A stretch of 64,000 bases of DNA from Ustulina deusta (Eukaryota; Ascomycota; Sordariomycetes; Xylariales; Xylariaceae): the NCBI GenBank assembly GCA_023159155.1, contig JAJNNX010000018.1, positions 835,758 to 899,757 of the forward strand, read 5' to 3'. Position 1 is the first letter of the stretch. Each line of letters starts with the position of its first letter. The position numbers and the translations under genes are program-made. Below the pieces are notes generated by a model. It was not told where the DNA came from. It did not search any database and saw only the letters and a program-made list of their open reading frames with translations. Below, piece by piece: positions 38,101 through 50,121 of the stretch.

Positions 38101-40439
38101 AATAAAATTAGTTTATTATTAAAATTTTTTTTAATATTATTTAGTTAATTTAAGTTTATTTTTTTTATAAAATATTAATTATTTTTAAGTTTTTTTTAAG
38201 TAATTTAATATAATTATTTTTAATTATTATAAACTTAATTATAATAAGTTTTTTTAAAGTTTTTTTAGCTAGTTATTTTTATTTATTTTAATAAAAATAA
38301 TTTTAAAAGTTTTATATAATTTTTTTAATAGTAGTTTAGTTTTTTTATTTTTTAAAAGTTATTATATAGATTTTTTTTGTTTTAAGTTTAGAGGTCCTAA
38401 GTTTTTATTTTATTTTTTTAGTTTTAGTTATTTTTAAAATAATTATTTTAATATTTAATAATATTTTTTTAATATTTAATTATATTAATTTATATTTTTT
38501 TATATTTTTAAGTTTATATTTTATTATTTATAACTAAAAAGTTTAACTATAATTATTAATAAAAATTAAGCTAATAAAAATAAATTATTTAGCTAGATTA
38601 ATTAATATTTTTAAGTTTTTATTAGAATATTTTGTTTTATTAATTATTTAATATTAATAATAATATTATAGTTAAAATTAATAATTTAAAATATTTAGTT
38701 TTTAAATTATTAATTATTAATTTTTATAATATATATTAAATATTTATAAATTTTGCTAACTATTTTGTTTTAATAGTTATAAAACTTTTAAAGTTTAACT
38801 AATTAAATTATTTTTATTTTTAATTATTATTTAATTTATTATATAAACTTATAATTAATTATTAAAAAAATATAAACTTTAGTATTATATAAAACTAAAG
38901 TTTTTATTTTAATATTATTAATTTATAATTAAATAAATATTTTAAAAATAATTAATTTGTTTTAGTTATATATTTTAATTAAAATAAATAAAAAAACTAA
39001 TAAAAAAATTTATATTAGTTCTATTTATTTTTTAAATTAAATAAACTACTAAAGCTATTTTTATTAAAGCTTTTTTTTATTAATTAAATATTTAAAATTT
39101 TAAGCTTTTAATTAAAATAATTAATTAATATATATTTTTTTTTTATTATAAATAAAATAAGTTTTATTATTTTAATAAACTTTTTTTTTTATAGTTAATA
39201 TTTGTTTTAATTATTTAAGTTAGATTTTTATTTAATTAAACTAATAAGTTTAATTTATTAATAGTTTTTATAAGCTTGCTTAATATTATATATTAATTTA
39301 ATAATTTTATTAATAAATAATTTATAAAAAATATTTAAATTTATAAAAATTTTATATAAGTTTTTTTTTAAGTTTATATAAAAATAGTTTTATAATTTAT
39401 ATTTTTATTATAATTTAGCTAATTAATATTTTTAAACTAAATTATTAAATATAAAAATAAATTTATTAATATTTTTATTAATTTTATATATATAAACTTA
39501 GAATATTTTATAAGTAATAATTATTTAATTAAAATTATAATAAATTATTAATAAAATTTAAATTATTTTAATAATATTACTAAATAATTTTTTAATTAAA
39601 TAAAAATATATTTTTTTAATTAATTTATAATATATTAAAATTAATTATTTTTAGTTTAAAATATAATAATATTTTTATTTAGCTTTTTTATTAATTTATA
39701 AATCTAATTATTAAATAAAGCTTTATTTTTTATAAATTTATTAAAATTAGTTTTTTATATTTTAGTTTTTTTAATATAAATAAAGTTTAAAATATTAAAA
39801 AATAAACTAATAAAATAAAAAATAAATAAAATAATAAAACTAAAAAGTTTAAAATTAATATTTTTAAATATATTTGTTATTATTAAATTATAGTTATTTT
39901 TTAAAAATATTAAAATAAACATATTAAAAAATTAATAATTTTTTTTTTATTTATTAAAAAAGTTTTATTAAAACTAATATAAAATTATAAGTTTATATAG
40001 TTATAATATTTAGTATTATATTTTTAAATATATTATTTATTTTAAATAGTTCTAGTTCTAGTTTAAATTTTATTTTTTTATTTTTTTTAAATTTTTTTTT
40101 AAGTATTAGTTTGCTTAAAATATTTATAAAAAAATCTAGTGCTTAATTTTTTTTTTTTTTTATAAAAATTTTTTTTTTAAAATTATTTAATAATAAAAAG
40201 CTAGTTATATTTAAAAATTAAAATTGTTTTAATTATTTAAAATTAGGTTTTTTATACATTATTAATTTTTAAATAATATCAAAATTAAAAATTATATTAA
40301 AATTATATTAAAATTAGATTTATATTATAAAATATATAATTAAAAAAATTTTTTTATTTATATTTTATTAATTATAATAAAATAAAAAATATATATTTAT
40401 TAAATATTTATTAATAAATAATTAGTAAACTTAAAATAA

Positions 40440-40688
40440 TATTATAATTAGTTAAATAAAATTTTTATAGTTAGTTTATTAATATTATAAATAAAAACTT
40501 TAAGCTAAAAAAAAAAAAAAAAAAAAAAAAAGAAATTAGAGTTTATAAAGTAAATAAATATAGATTTTATATATATAGCTGCAAAGTTAAGTTAGTTTAT
40601 ATATAGACTTTTTATTTTATTGCTATATAGGTCTAGAGTTCTTATAGGTCTTATTAAGACTGTATAGACTGTATTAACCGTTATAATA
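40440..40688. repeat. Nested element, right LTR
   Basis: Starts TATTATAATTAG, matching the left copy TGTTACGATCAG by transitions only, and ends TTATAATA. It keeps G in its second half (GTCTAGAGTTCTTATAGGTC) where the left copy has A, and has T in its first half where the left copy keeps C. Confidence 0.75.
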
Positions 40689-43600
40689 TTAGTTTTTTTA
40701 TCTAGCTAAAAAGGCAATATTTCTAAAAGTAGCTTATAAGTCCTAGCTTATTATGCTTACTTAAGATTAGCTATTTTAAAACAATTTTTAAAACCAAACG
40801 TTTTAATCTAGTTTAAAAGCACTGCAATATTAGCAAATTAATAAATATAATAGGGCTAATACTTTATAAAACTAATTTTTTGCTTTAAGTCTTACAAATT
40901 ATATAATATATTAAACTATTTAATTGCTTTATATTTTTTTTTGTTTATAAAAAGCTTTAAACAAAAAACATACTAACTAAAAGTTTTAAAACTATATTAA
41001 ACAAAATAATATTTTTTTAAAGCTATAATATAACCTAATATAGCTAAAATATTAAAAATAATATTAAAATATTTAATATATTTTTTTATAATCTAAAAAA
41101 AAAAAAATTATTATTAATATAAACAAGTATAAATATTTATAAATATAGGTATAAAAGTTCTTTTATATAATATTAAAAAAAACTAAAAAAGATTTTAAGT
41201 TTTATTATTATAATTATAAATTATTTATAGCTACAATATAATATAATAAAAATTATTTTTTATTTATTATAATTTTTTATTTTTTATTAAAAAAAGCTTT
41301 TTATAATATTAATAATAATAAAAACTATAAATTTATATAAAGTACTAAATATTTTATTTTACTAAAGCAGTAAGTAAATATTACTAATAATTTTAATATT
41401 AATTTTTTATAGATTAACTATTATATAAAATTTGCTTTTATACTAAATAATAAATATAAATAATATAATAAAATAAAGTTATTTTAAAAATATAAATTTA
41501 ATAAATTTAATATTAATAAATAGTTTAAAAATAGTATTTATTATATTATAGTTTTTATAAGATTAAAAATAGAAGTATTAGTAAAAATTATTAGTAAAAA
41601 TGTTTTTTTTAAATTTAATAAATATTTTAATTTTGTTATTAAAATAGCTAAATTTAAAATAAAATAAATAAAAATACTTATAAAAAATAGATTTGATTTA
41701 AAATATAACTTTAAATTTTTAATTTAATAATATATTTATTTTTAATTTATTAAATAGCGTTTAAAGTTTAAGCGGATTAGGCAGGTTAAAAAAATAGCTA
41801 TATTTATATTTATTATTATTTTTGTTGTTTTTGTTTTTTTGCTTATTTATATTAAAAATTAAAAAAAAAAATATTATATAAATATTTTTAGTTTTAAACT
41901 TTAAAAATATAAAATAAGTTTAAACAAAGTTAAAAATATAAATATTTTTATAAAAACTAAACAAATTGTTTTTATAAATAAAAATAAAAAATCTATTAAA
42001 ATTTGCAAAATATTAAGCTATATTTTAACTATTTTAAATTAATACTATAATAAAACTATATATATTAAATAAAAAGTTTATAATAGCTTAAAAATAAATA
42101 AAATAACTTATAGCTATAATAAATATATTTAAATAATTAATAAATATAGTAATACTTTTGTTTGTTTTAATTTTAAAATTGATTACTATTTAAATTAGTA
42201 CTTGTTTATAATAAAGTTTTAGTTAAGCATTAAATATTATAGATATATATATATAGTATTTAATATTTATAATATAGAATTTATTATTTTATAATTTGCT
42301 ATTTTATTTAATATATAATAAATATATTTTAAAAAAACTTATACTAAAAATTATACTATATAAAAATTTATTAATAATATAAATCTATTATATTTAGAAT
42401 TATATTAACTTTTTAGTATTAAAAAATATAATATTAATATTAATATAATTTATAATATAGAGCTTTTTATTAATATTTTTAATACTAAAACTTTATATAA
42501 ATATTTAAATAAGTATGTTTAGGTATATTTGTACTAAGAACTTTTTAAATATAAAAAATAAAAATAAAGTAGTATTTATATATATTTTTGCTTTATAACT
42601 TTAATTATAAATAATAATTTTAAAATAAACAAAGCTTTTTTATTTGTAAGATTTGCTATTTATAATATAAAAAAAAGTTATTTTAGCTTTTTTAATATGT
42701 TTAAATATATTATAATTAAGTAGCATCTTTTATATTTTAATATATTTGATTATTTTATTTAATATAATAGTAGCAGCTAGGTTAAATAATTTAATAATAT
42801 TATATAAAAAAAGTTAATTTTAATTATTATTAATAGTAATTATTTAATTATTTAAAATTAGAAATAATAAATTTTTAGATTTATTAGATTTATTAAATAA
42901 TAATTAAACAAAAATTTTAATAATATTATATATTATGTTTATAGTTTTAAATAGTAATAAAAATAATAATAAAGCTATATTATATAGATCTAATATAATA
43001 TTAGTTAAAAAAAAAGATTATAAAAACTTTTTTAAAGCTAGTAAAACGTTTTTTTAAAACGTCCGTTTTAATTATTTTCTAGTTTAATAGCATTACTAGC
43101 GCTATTAAGTTTATTTTTGTTAAAATTAAGGTTATAATTTAGCTAAAATATATTAATTTAATTTATAACATATAGTAAAATATAAAAGTTTTTTTTATTT
43201 ATATTATAATAAACTATTTAACTTTTAATTATATAAATCTAAGCAATTTCTATTTAAAAAGTATTATTAAATATATTGTTTTTGTTTTATTAATTATTAT
43301 AAAATTAATTATTGTTTTATTATTAATTATAAAAATAATTATTTTTAAAAAAAGTTTTAAGCTACTGCTTTATTAACTTTATATTTATTTTTTTAGCTTC
43401 AACTTTATTTTATAAAAAAAAAACTAAAAGTTTATTAGCTTAAAAACAAAAAAAGTTTATTATATTTTTAAAAAAGCTAGCTTTAATAAAAATAGCTTTA
43501 AATAGTAATAAAAAAAATTAGTATATAAATTAGTTATATTAAATTTTGTAGTATTATAATTAGAATTAATATTTTTTTTAATTAAAGCTTTTAAGTTATT

Positions 43601-46342
43601 AATATATATTTTTTAGGCTTAATAAGCTTTAGTAAATTTATACTAATTTTTTAATGCTATATATTTCTAACTATTAATTTAATTTTAAATATTTTAAATA
43701 ATATTATTACTAATTTATAGCTTAATAAATAGCTTAAAACTATTATTAAAATACTTAAATATTTATTTAGCAATATAGTTTTTATTTATATAGCCTATCT
43801 TATAATAATATTTTATTTTAAAATTAATATAAATTTTAATAGGTTTTTTTTATTTATTAGCAAAATTATATTGTTTTTTGTTTGCTTGCTATATAATTTT
43901 AAGCTAGTTTTTTTAAAAACGTTATTTTAAGTAGTGCTTAGCCCAAATAAAACTTTAAATAATTTATTGCTTAATATTTTATATAAGGCTTTTAAACTAG
44001 TATGCTTTAAATAAATTAAAATTAAATATAATATTAATACTAAAATCTTAAAGAACTATAGTTTTGCTTTATTTTTATTTAAAGTATTTAAGCTTATTAA
44101 TATACTAAATAATTAAAATAAAATTATAGTATTTAAATAAAAAAAGCTTTATTATATTATATAACTACTAAAAGCTATAGTACTAATTGTTAAAATATTA
44201 GCTAAAATGCTAATTTATTTATAGATTTTATTATAATATAACTAAAGCAATTAAAAAAGTAGCGCTATTTGTATTACTATTACTAATTTTATTAAACGCT
44301 AGATTTTGCTATAATAAAAGCTAATTAGGAACTTTAGCTAAAAATAATATTTTAAATTAGCTATTTATATTAGTATTAAAACAAATATTTTAAAAAGAAA
44401 ATCTACTAAAAGTAGTAATTATGTTTAAGTAAGTTTATAGTTGCATTAGAATAATTTAAGCTTAAAACAAATATAATTAAGCTTATGGTAAATATAGCTA
44501 AATTTGCAACAAATATAGCTAAATCTATAGTAGATATAGCTAAATCTGCAGTAAATATAGCTAAGTTTATAATAAATATAACTAAATCTATAGCAAATAT
44601 AACTAAATCTATAGCAAATATAACTATTTTTATAGCTAAACAAAAGTTTAATATTATAAAAATCTTATTAATACTTATTATATTAAAAATATATAAAACA
44701 TATATAAAAAAGCACTTAGTAGCATTTATATAAACAAAAAAAAACAAAAGCCGAAAAAACACCTATTATTATAAGCGTAATAAACGTCTAAAATCTATTA
44801 AAAGCTTACAAAGCGCTAATTGTTACAAAAGCAAGCTATAAAACAAAACTTAGCGTCTAGACTACGCTTATTAAATAAAATAAAAAAAACTAGGTAGTAA
44901 TAAAAAAACCAAATTATTAAATAAAAATAATCAATTAAATAACAAATTCTATAATTAAAAATAAACACTACTAATTTTATAACAAACAAGTTTTTTGTTT
45001 TTTATTAAAAATTCCTGCTAGTATTATATAAGCTTGCAGCTAAACTTTATTTATAACATACTACTATAGTTCTAGATATTTCCTAATAAATATATTACTA
45101 ATTAATTTATATATTAATACTACGTTTTAGATTTTATTTATATAGTTATACTAATTAGCAGAGCTATATTTATTAATATATATAATATTATAAATTGCTA
45201 GCTATAATATAAAAGCAGTAAACTTTTATTATAAACTAGCACTTAAATAATAAATATTGCTACTAAAATTTATAGTAAAGCTTACTTGAACTTTTCCTAA
45301 TACTATAGCTAATAGCTTAAAGCTACTTTTATTATTATTTATTTTTATATTATTAATAAAAAAAAGGTCTAAAAAAAAAAAATTTAAAGCTATAACTTTT
45401 TTTTATTTTATAAGCTAAAAAATATATTAGCAAAAAAACTATACTAAAGTTTAATAAATATAGCTCTAGATAGTTTATATAAAAAAAAAATATAACTATT
45501 AATTCTAGTTATAGGGGCGCTAGCTTTAATAGTACTACTAATATTTATAATAGACCTAGTTAACCTAAACTATATATAGAACTAATAAATAGATTTATAA
45601 AATTATTTTAATTTATATAAAACCTATTTAAATATATTAGTATAATAAATACTAAAATATTTATTATTTTAAGTAAAACAAAACATATTAAAGTAAAACA
45701 AGCAAAAATTTAAATTAAAAAAATAATCTAAAAAATAATAATATATTTAGTAAAACTTCTAAAAATTTTATTTATTAAAAATAAATATATAATAAAGTTT
45801 AAAACTAAAAAATATAAAATAAAAAATAAAGTTTAAATAAAATATTTTTATTTTTTTTAAAAATATAACTTATTTATAAGTTTAATAATTTTTAATACTT
45901 TTGTTATATTTAATAAAGTTTTAACAAATTAGTTATAAATATTACAAAATTGTTTTTTGTTAAATTTTTTTTTAAAAAACATAAATAAAAAAATATAGTA
46001 AAATATATATTAAGATTTTAAGTAATATTACTTAAAAATCTTTAATATAATTTAGCAAATATATTTAAACTATTTTTATAATTAAAATAAATAACTTTAA
46101 TTGCTTATAACTTAGTAATAAAGTAGCAATTTAATTTATTAATTATTAATTTAATTAATTTTTTAATTTTAAATATAGATCTTACTAATCCTAGTATTTT
46201 AGTATTTTAGAAATTGTTTAATTAGTAATAACTAAAGTAGTAATAAGATCTAGAAATAAAATTTAAAAAATTAATTAAACTATATAAATTATTTTTTAAC
46301 TGTTCTAACAAATAAAAACATTAGAACAATTGCTAGCTATTA
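40689..46342. mobile_element. Outer element, right internal segment
   Basis: Resumes the composition of 25922-34920. It contains the 21-bp minisatellite at 44470-44637 and an inverted pair TGTTCTAA/TTAGAACA at 46301-46328 just inside the right LTR. A patch near 45515-45570 keeps GGGGCGCTAGC. No element protein is readable. Confidence 0.6.
44470..44637. repeat. 21-bp minisatellite, eight units
   Basis: Unit consensus AATATAGCTAAATCTATAGCA. Units start at 44470, 44491, 44512, 44533, 44554, 44575, 44596 and 44617; the two at 44575 and 44596 are identical, and the first and last are most diverged. The 21-bp period keeps frames open on both strands. The plus strand reads a heptad-like NIAKSIA series and the minus strand an AIDLVIF series. 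The array may once have coded a heptad-repeat protein; the present ORFs are probably by-products. Confidence 0.8.
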
Positions 46343-46545
46343 TATAATAAGCTACAATTAATATATTATAACATATAGTATATACTAGCTATATATTATA
46401 TAAAAAAAAATAATCTAAACAAAACTTAAATATAACTTATTAAAAAAAAGATTTTTATTCTAACCTCTATAGGCAACGGTTAAGTTATAGTACAGGATAA
46501 GTAGGGCTAAGTCATGTGATACTAACCCAGTTGTATGACATAACA
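46343..46545. repeat. Outer element, right LTR
   Basis: Starts TATAATAAGCTAC where the left copy has TGTAATGGGCTGC, and ends CATAACA. Its inner half is RIP-mutated; its outer ~95 bp keep normal bases (GTCATGTGATACTAACCCAG) where the left copy is mutated. Confidence 0.8.
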
Positions 46546-46550
46546 ACATG
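46546..46550. repeat. Right target-site duplication ACATG
   Basis: Identical to 25713-25717 on the far side of the element. Confidence 0.75.
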
Positions 46551-48180
46551 GCTTTTAGCAAAAATAGCAAGGCGCTTTATGAATCGCGGAATACCTATAC
46601 ATAAACCGGTTCAACGCAACACTAGGTCCCCGGATTGACATGTACTGCATGTGGGCTGAGCTGAGCTGAGAGGGCTGAGGATCGTGATATGTGGAGAGCG
46701 ACTAGCCCGACACACTGTTTTCTCTGAAACCACCCAGGGTCGAGAAATTTTCTCTCGGCAACAAGTTGCGAGCATTGCCCGACGTTTATCTCACCATCGC
46801 TGCATCCTGCCCCCTTTTTTTGGAAGAAGGGGGGGGGGTGGGGGGGCAAACCTGCTAAAGTCATGTGCCTCGTGCGAATTACGTGTGTGTCATGCTTTAG
46901 ATCATTCATGAGTTGTAAGTCACAGCGCAGCTTTGATCTACAACGACAGAATGACTGTTTAATAAAGAGTATCTCACCCTACGCCGTGAGATAGCAAGCC
47001 TAGTCTGCAGGTTTACGGTAGCGATAGTCCAGGCAACGGCGTTTTGACACCGCTATTTAGCAGCCATTGGAGTCTTTGCAAACTAGTGGAAGCTGGCACA
47101 CACCAGCTCTTTTCGACGAACACATAAAGTTATCGATTAATTCCTAAACCATTTGGGCTTGGTAAAGGAGTTTAAGTCTTCCATACCAAATAACGATGCC
47201 AGTGACCTATAACATGTATCCAATTTATCTACCTGATACTTTCCGACGCTAGAGTTGTGCCGTTGGCAGGATAGATAGCATTGCTGCTTGAAATCACCTT
47301 GTTCTTTTTTGGTACTATTCTGGGAGAGGCCAGCCTTGCTCTGACTTCCGTAGGCGTTTTTCCTGCGTGGACTTGTCATTGAAATTGGGATGAGTTTTCC
47401 AATGATGCAGGAATGCTTGGCTTTAGTAATAGAAGTGCCGGCCTGTATACAAGTGGCTACTTGGCTTTTGTTCATCGGGTTTCATTGTGTCCGTATAATT
47501 GCTTTTTAGAACAGCTTTCATTTAACGTGGCCTCATCGTTTTTATTCTGACAGCATATGAGCTATATGTTTGTTAACTGCGACAACCCTGAGGAGACGAT
47601 ATTTAATGTCTTCCCGTCACTAAGTTCCTCTCCCCCGCCTAGGATATATTCCTACTTGTAAGGATGTAAGAAGGCGATCTTGGAGGTCATCATATTTCTG
47701 CAATATAACGTCTTCAGTAATCCAAGTACCGTTCGAGATATCTACCCACAGGTTCGCTTTGGAGCTGTATAGGTCCTATGATAAATTGTAGAACTCTGTG
47801 TTTGAAGGTGCCGGTCACTCTACGTGATGTAGAAGGACTTAAATCACTTCACTACGTAAAACATTTCCAGCATTTTTATAATGACAACACATAGAATTTA
47901 TAACCTTTACAGTCTCCGCGCTGTTCGACTGATGCAGGCTGATAAACCAATCTATACGCTGTGATACTCCTGTATAGCGTGCAGCTCGCACGGATCAATC
48001 ATCTGGCTGTATTATCGGACTCTGTTCTCTAGATAAGTTATAATCAATTCATGTATTAATTTCCGCTACTAGACCTGATAGAAATTCGGTTAGCTAATGG
48101 GCCATTGGATTCTAGCAGCCGACGCTCACTTCGGTTAGAAGTCAGCCCTTATTTTTGTATATTATTTCAATATTATTAAT
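46551..48180. other. Gene-poor region right of the large element
   Basis: Open frames at 46622-46909 (-) and 47137-47475 (-) have no recognisable family. A guanine tract of ten G, one T and seven G lies at 46829-46846. No RNA gene or repeat is otherwise evident. Confidence 0.4.
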
Positions 48181-48184
48181 CACC

Positions 48185-48358
48185 GGCTTTAACGAGGAAC
48201 TCAGCGGGCGTGTTAAGCGCCTGCTACCAAAAGCTGCCAGCAGTAAAAAAGCTACAAAATGCTAGTACCTCCCGTCCCCCGGCAAGGAAGAAAAAAAAAC
48301 CTTCCAAGCCTGTTGTAGCCGTTGGCAGCGTTAGTAGTAAAGTGGGCTATTGTAAGTA
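48185..48358 (+). pseudogene. Possible transposase C-terminal relic
   Basis: Plus-strand text reads NEELSGRVKRLLPKAASSKK in one frame. It then shifts to a frame with ASTSRPPARKKKKPSKPVVA and SSKVGYCK, ending in a stop. The basic, Ser/Pro-rich tail directly before a dispersed repeat copy suggests the end of a transposon gene. The family is not identified and a frameshift is needed. Confidence 0.3.
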
Positions 48359-48520
48359 GGTCGTGCTAACACTTAGGGATACTCACCTTGCCCTTATACT
48401 AGGAGATAAGCCGAACCTATGCTTCCTAGCATAATTCTAGCTGTTAATATTAGGAAACCAGGCGATCAAGAATAAATGCAAAATTTTAATCGAACGCGAA
48501 TGCTAACTAAGGAGTAGATG
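48345..48520. repeat. Dispersed repeat, copy 2 of 3
   Basis: Carries ACTCACCTTGCCCTTATACT, GAGATAAGCCGAACCTATGC and TTCCTAGCATAATT, then GGCGATCAAG and GCTAACTAAGGAG. Same order and orientation as copy 1, and the least degraded of the three. Confidence 0.6.
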
Positions 48521-48764
48521 ATAATTCTTACGCATAAAGGCAACGCAGTATTTTTAGTGCTTTTTATGTTCTCTGTCACGCAAAGCCACAAAGTAGCTTT
48601 CACCCCTTATTTTAAGCCACTCTTTTCTTACTCATACCACTTCAGTAGTAGCTTCTTTCACAAAAGCCGCCGGCGAACTCGCAAAGGGTTAACCTAGAAA
48701 ACACGTTCGTGTTGAAAGACTTTTAAGTATTTAAGGGGTTCTCTCGCCATATAATAGAGATATT

Positions 48765-48930
48765 ATAGAGACAAATCCTTATGAAGTGGACAACGTTCAG
48801 TATAGGGGTACTCACTTTGTCCTTATAATACTAGGAGACATGCTAAACCTATATTTTCGAGTACAATATCTAGGTGTTAGGGACCTCTTGGCCATAATAG
48901 AACGCAATCGAATTCAACACGACAACTAAT
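48765..48930. repeat. Dispersed repeat, copy 3 of 3
   Basis: Carries ATGAAGTGGACAACG, ACTCACTTTGTCCTTATAAT and ACTAGGAGACATGCTAAACC. It lies only about 245 bp from copy 2 in the same orientation. Confidence 0.55.
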
Positions 48931-50121
48931 TGAAAGAGAGTACTGGTGATGATCTACACAGAGAGGTTTTAACTACCCCTTCACCACATACTCTCTACTC
49001 CGTTCCATTACGTACCTAAGATTTTCAATCTTAAGACGCTAGCAATGGTCATGGTGGTTGTGGGCTATGACGGATACCACGAAACAATTGTAGCACTTAC
49101 ACTGATTCGGGTCAATTGGGAAAGTATAGACCAACGAGTTGTGGAAGGATGACACAATCCTAGTTTCCACCATAAGATGTGATATGATGATCAGCTTAAT
49201 ATCAACCACTTTTTTGCTAAACTTGTACTGCATGACCGGAAGATGCTGACCAAGATGGCAATTTGCCTGGTTTGCTAACAGGGTAGAGCATGTTGCACGA
49301 AGGACACAACACTGCACAATCAGCTCCATTCACATAGGTAATAGAGACAGCACCTGAAGGTCCTATCATGAAATTCTAGGGTGGGAGATATCGCAAGTCA
49401 CGTTAAGGATTTTTCCGATGTGGCTGGAAAACGGAGAGGAGACAAGAAAAGTGATATCCATATAAACACGACATATACAGTACTTCCAATAATACCGTCT
49501 CCCAAGTCGCCAAGCAATATTAACTACCTAGTATACTTGATGGCGCTCTGTCAGACCCACTAACACGAGGTTTCTTACGGTGTGCCCGAAGCGGTTCGTA
49601 CGAGGATAGCTCCCATATGTCATTTAGTACAGTTAGTGAGTATGGAGCGAGGAGACTTGATACTTTGTGCCACTGGGAGTCCAACGAAATCTTCGGGGTT
49701 CTCACGATGATCGCGAGCAGTTTAACGCCAATCCTTGAAAGATGGCGGATTTACTTGCGAGTCGGGTCTACTCCGTAATTAGCCCTGTAGAAAGAAACTA
49801 TTGTTTCTGCCTCGTCCAAATTCCCTCGTGTTGTTTAATGCGTGGAATCTTCTCGGTTGCAATCATCGCAAGTGGCAGTGGGTCGGTGGTTGCGATCAGC
49901 ACGCTAATGCCTCACAGGATTGTAATGCCCGTTAGGCAACAGAATTACCCACGATCGTCTAGTTTGAAAGCCTTGTAAGCTAGAACGCGATCAATTATAT
50001 AAATTTAGGTGAGATGACTACACAGAATGTGAGGATGGCTCTACATTTTTAGGTGTACTCCAAAATATCAAGCGCAGAACCAATCGACCACTGTCCCAGA
50101 GTTGGTCAGAAAATCCCAGCC
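48931..50121. other. Intergenic region upstream of the secreted protein
   Basis: An open frame at 49039-49329 (-, 96 codons) is Cys/His-rich at its end (PNQCKCYNC, HNHHDHC) but has no family or start support. No other feature is seen; the secreted-protein promoter lies at the right end. Confidence 0.4.

Larger units (their letters stand above)
34921..40688. mobile_element. Nested LTR retrotransposon, 5.8 kb, RIP-degraded
   Basis: Defined by direct repeats 34921-35164 and 40440-40688. The size is normal for a fungal LTR element. The internal region has lost even more G and C than its surroundings, and no gag or pol text can be read. A clear target duplication was not found. A less mutated patch near 35678-35730 (GGTCCAACTAACTAGGAATC) is the only internal stretch with near-normal composition. 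Confidence 0.7.
25718..46545. mobile_element. RIP-degraded compound LTR retrotransposon (outer element), 20.8 kb
   Basis: Bounded by direct repeats of 204 and 203 bp and the duplication ACATG. Internal sequence is almost pure A/T and no element protein can be read: the only frames above 60 codons are in the minisatellite. The span is far above the 5-8 kb usual for fungal Gypsy or Copia elements. Removing the nested 5.8 kb element still leaves about 15 kb, so further insertions are probably hidden. Orientation is not determinable, since both LTR orientations begin TG and end CA. RIP is the likely cause of the mutation pattern: paired LTR copies differ almost only by C/T and G/A. Confidence 0.8.

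Noticed and set aside
40440..40693. Target-site duplication for the nested element
   Set aside because: Bases flanking the two LTRs do not match convincingly; mutation prevents a call.
44406..44762. 118-codon hydrophobic ORF and its plus-strand partner in the AT island
   Set aside because: Both are created by the 21-bp minisatellite and low stop density of that repeat; not credible present-day proteins.
46622..47475. ORFs of 95 and 112 codons
   Set aside because: No family, no signal, no splice partner; one crosses the G tract.
49039..49329. Cys/His-rich 96-codon ORF
   Set aside because: The Cys and His residues do not form a known zinc-binding spacing and there is no supporting context.
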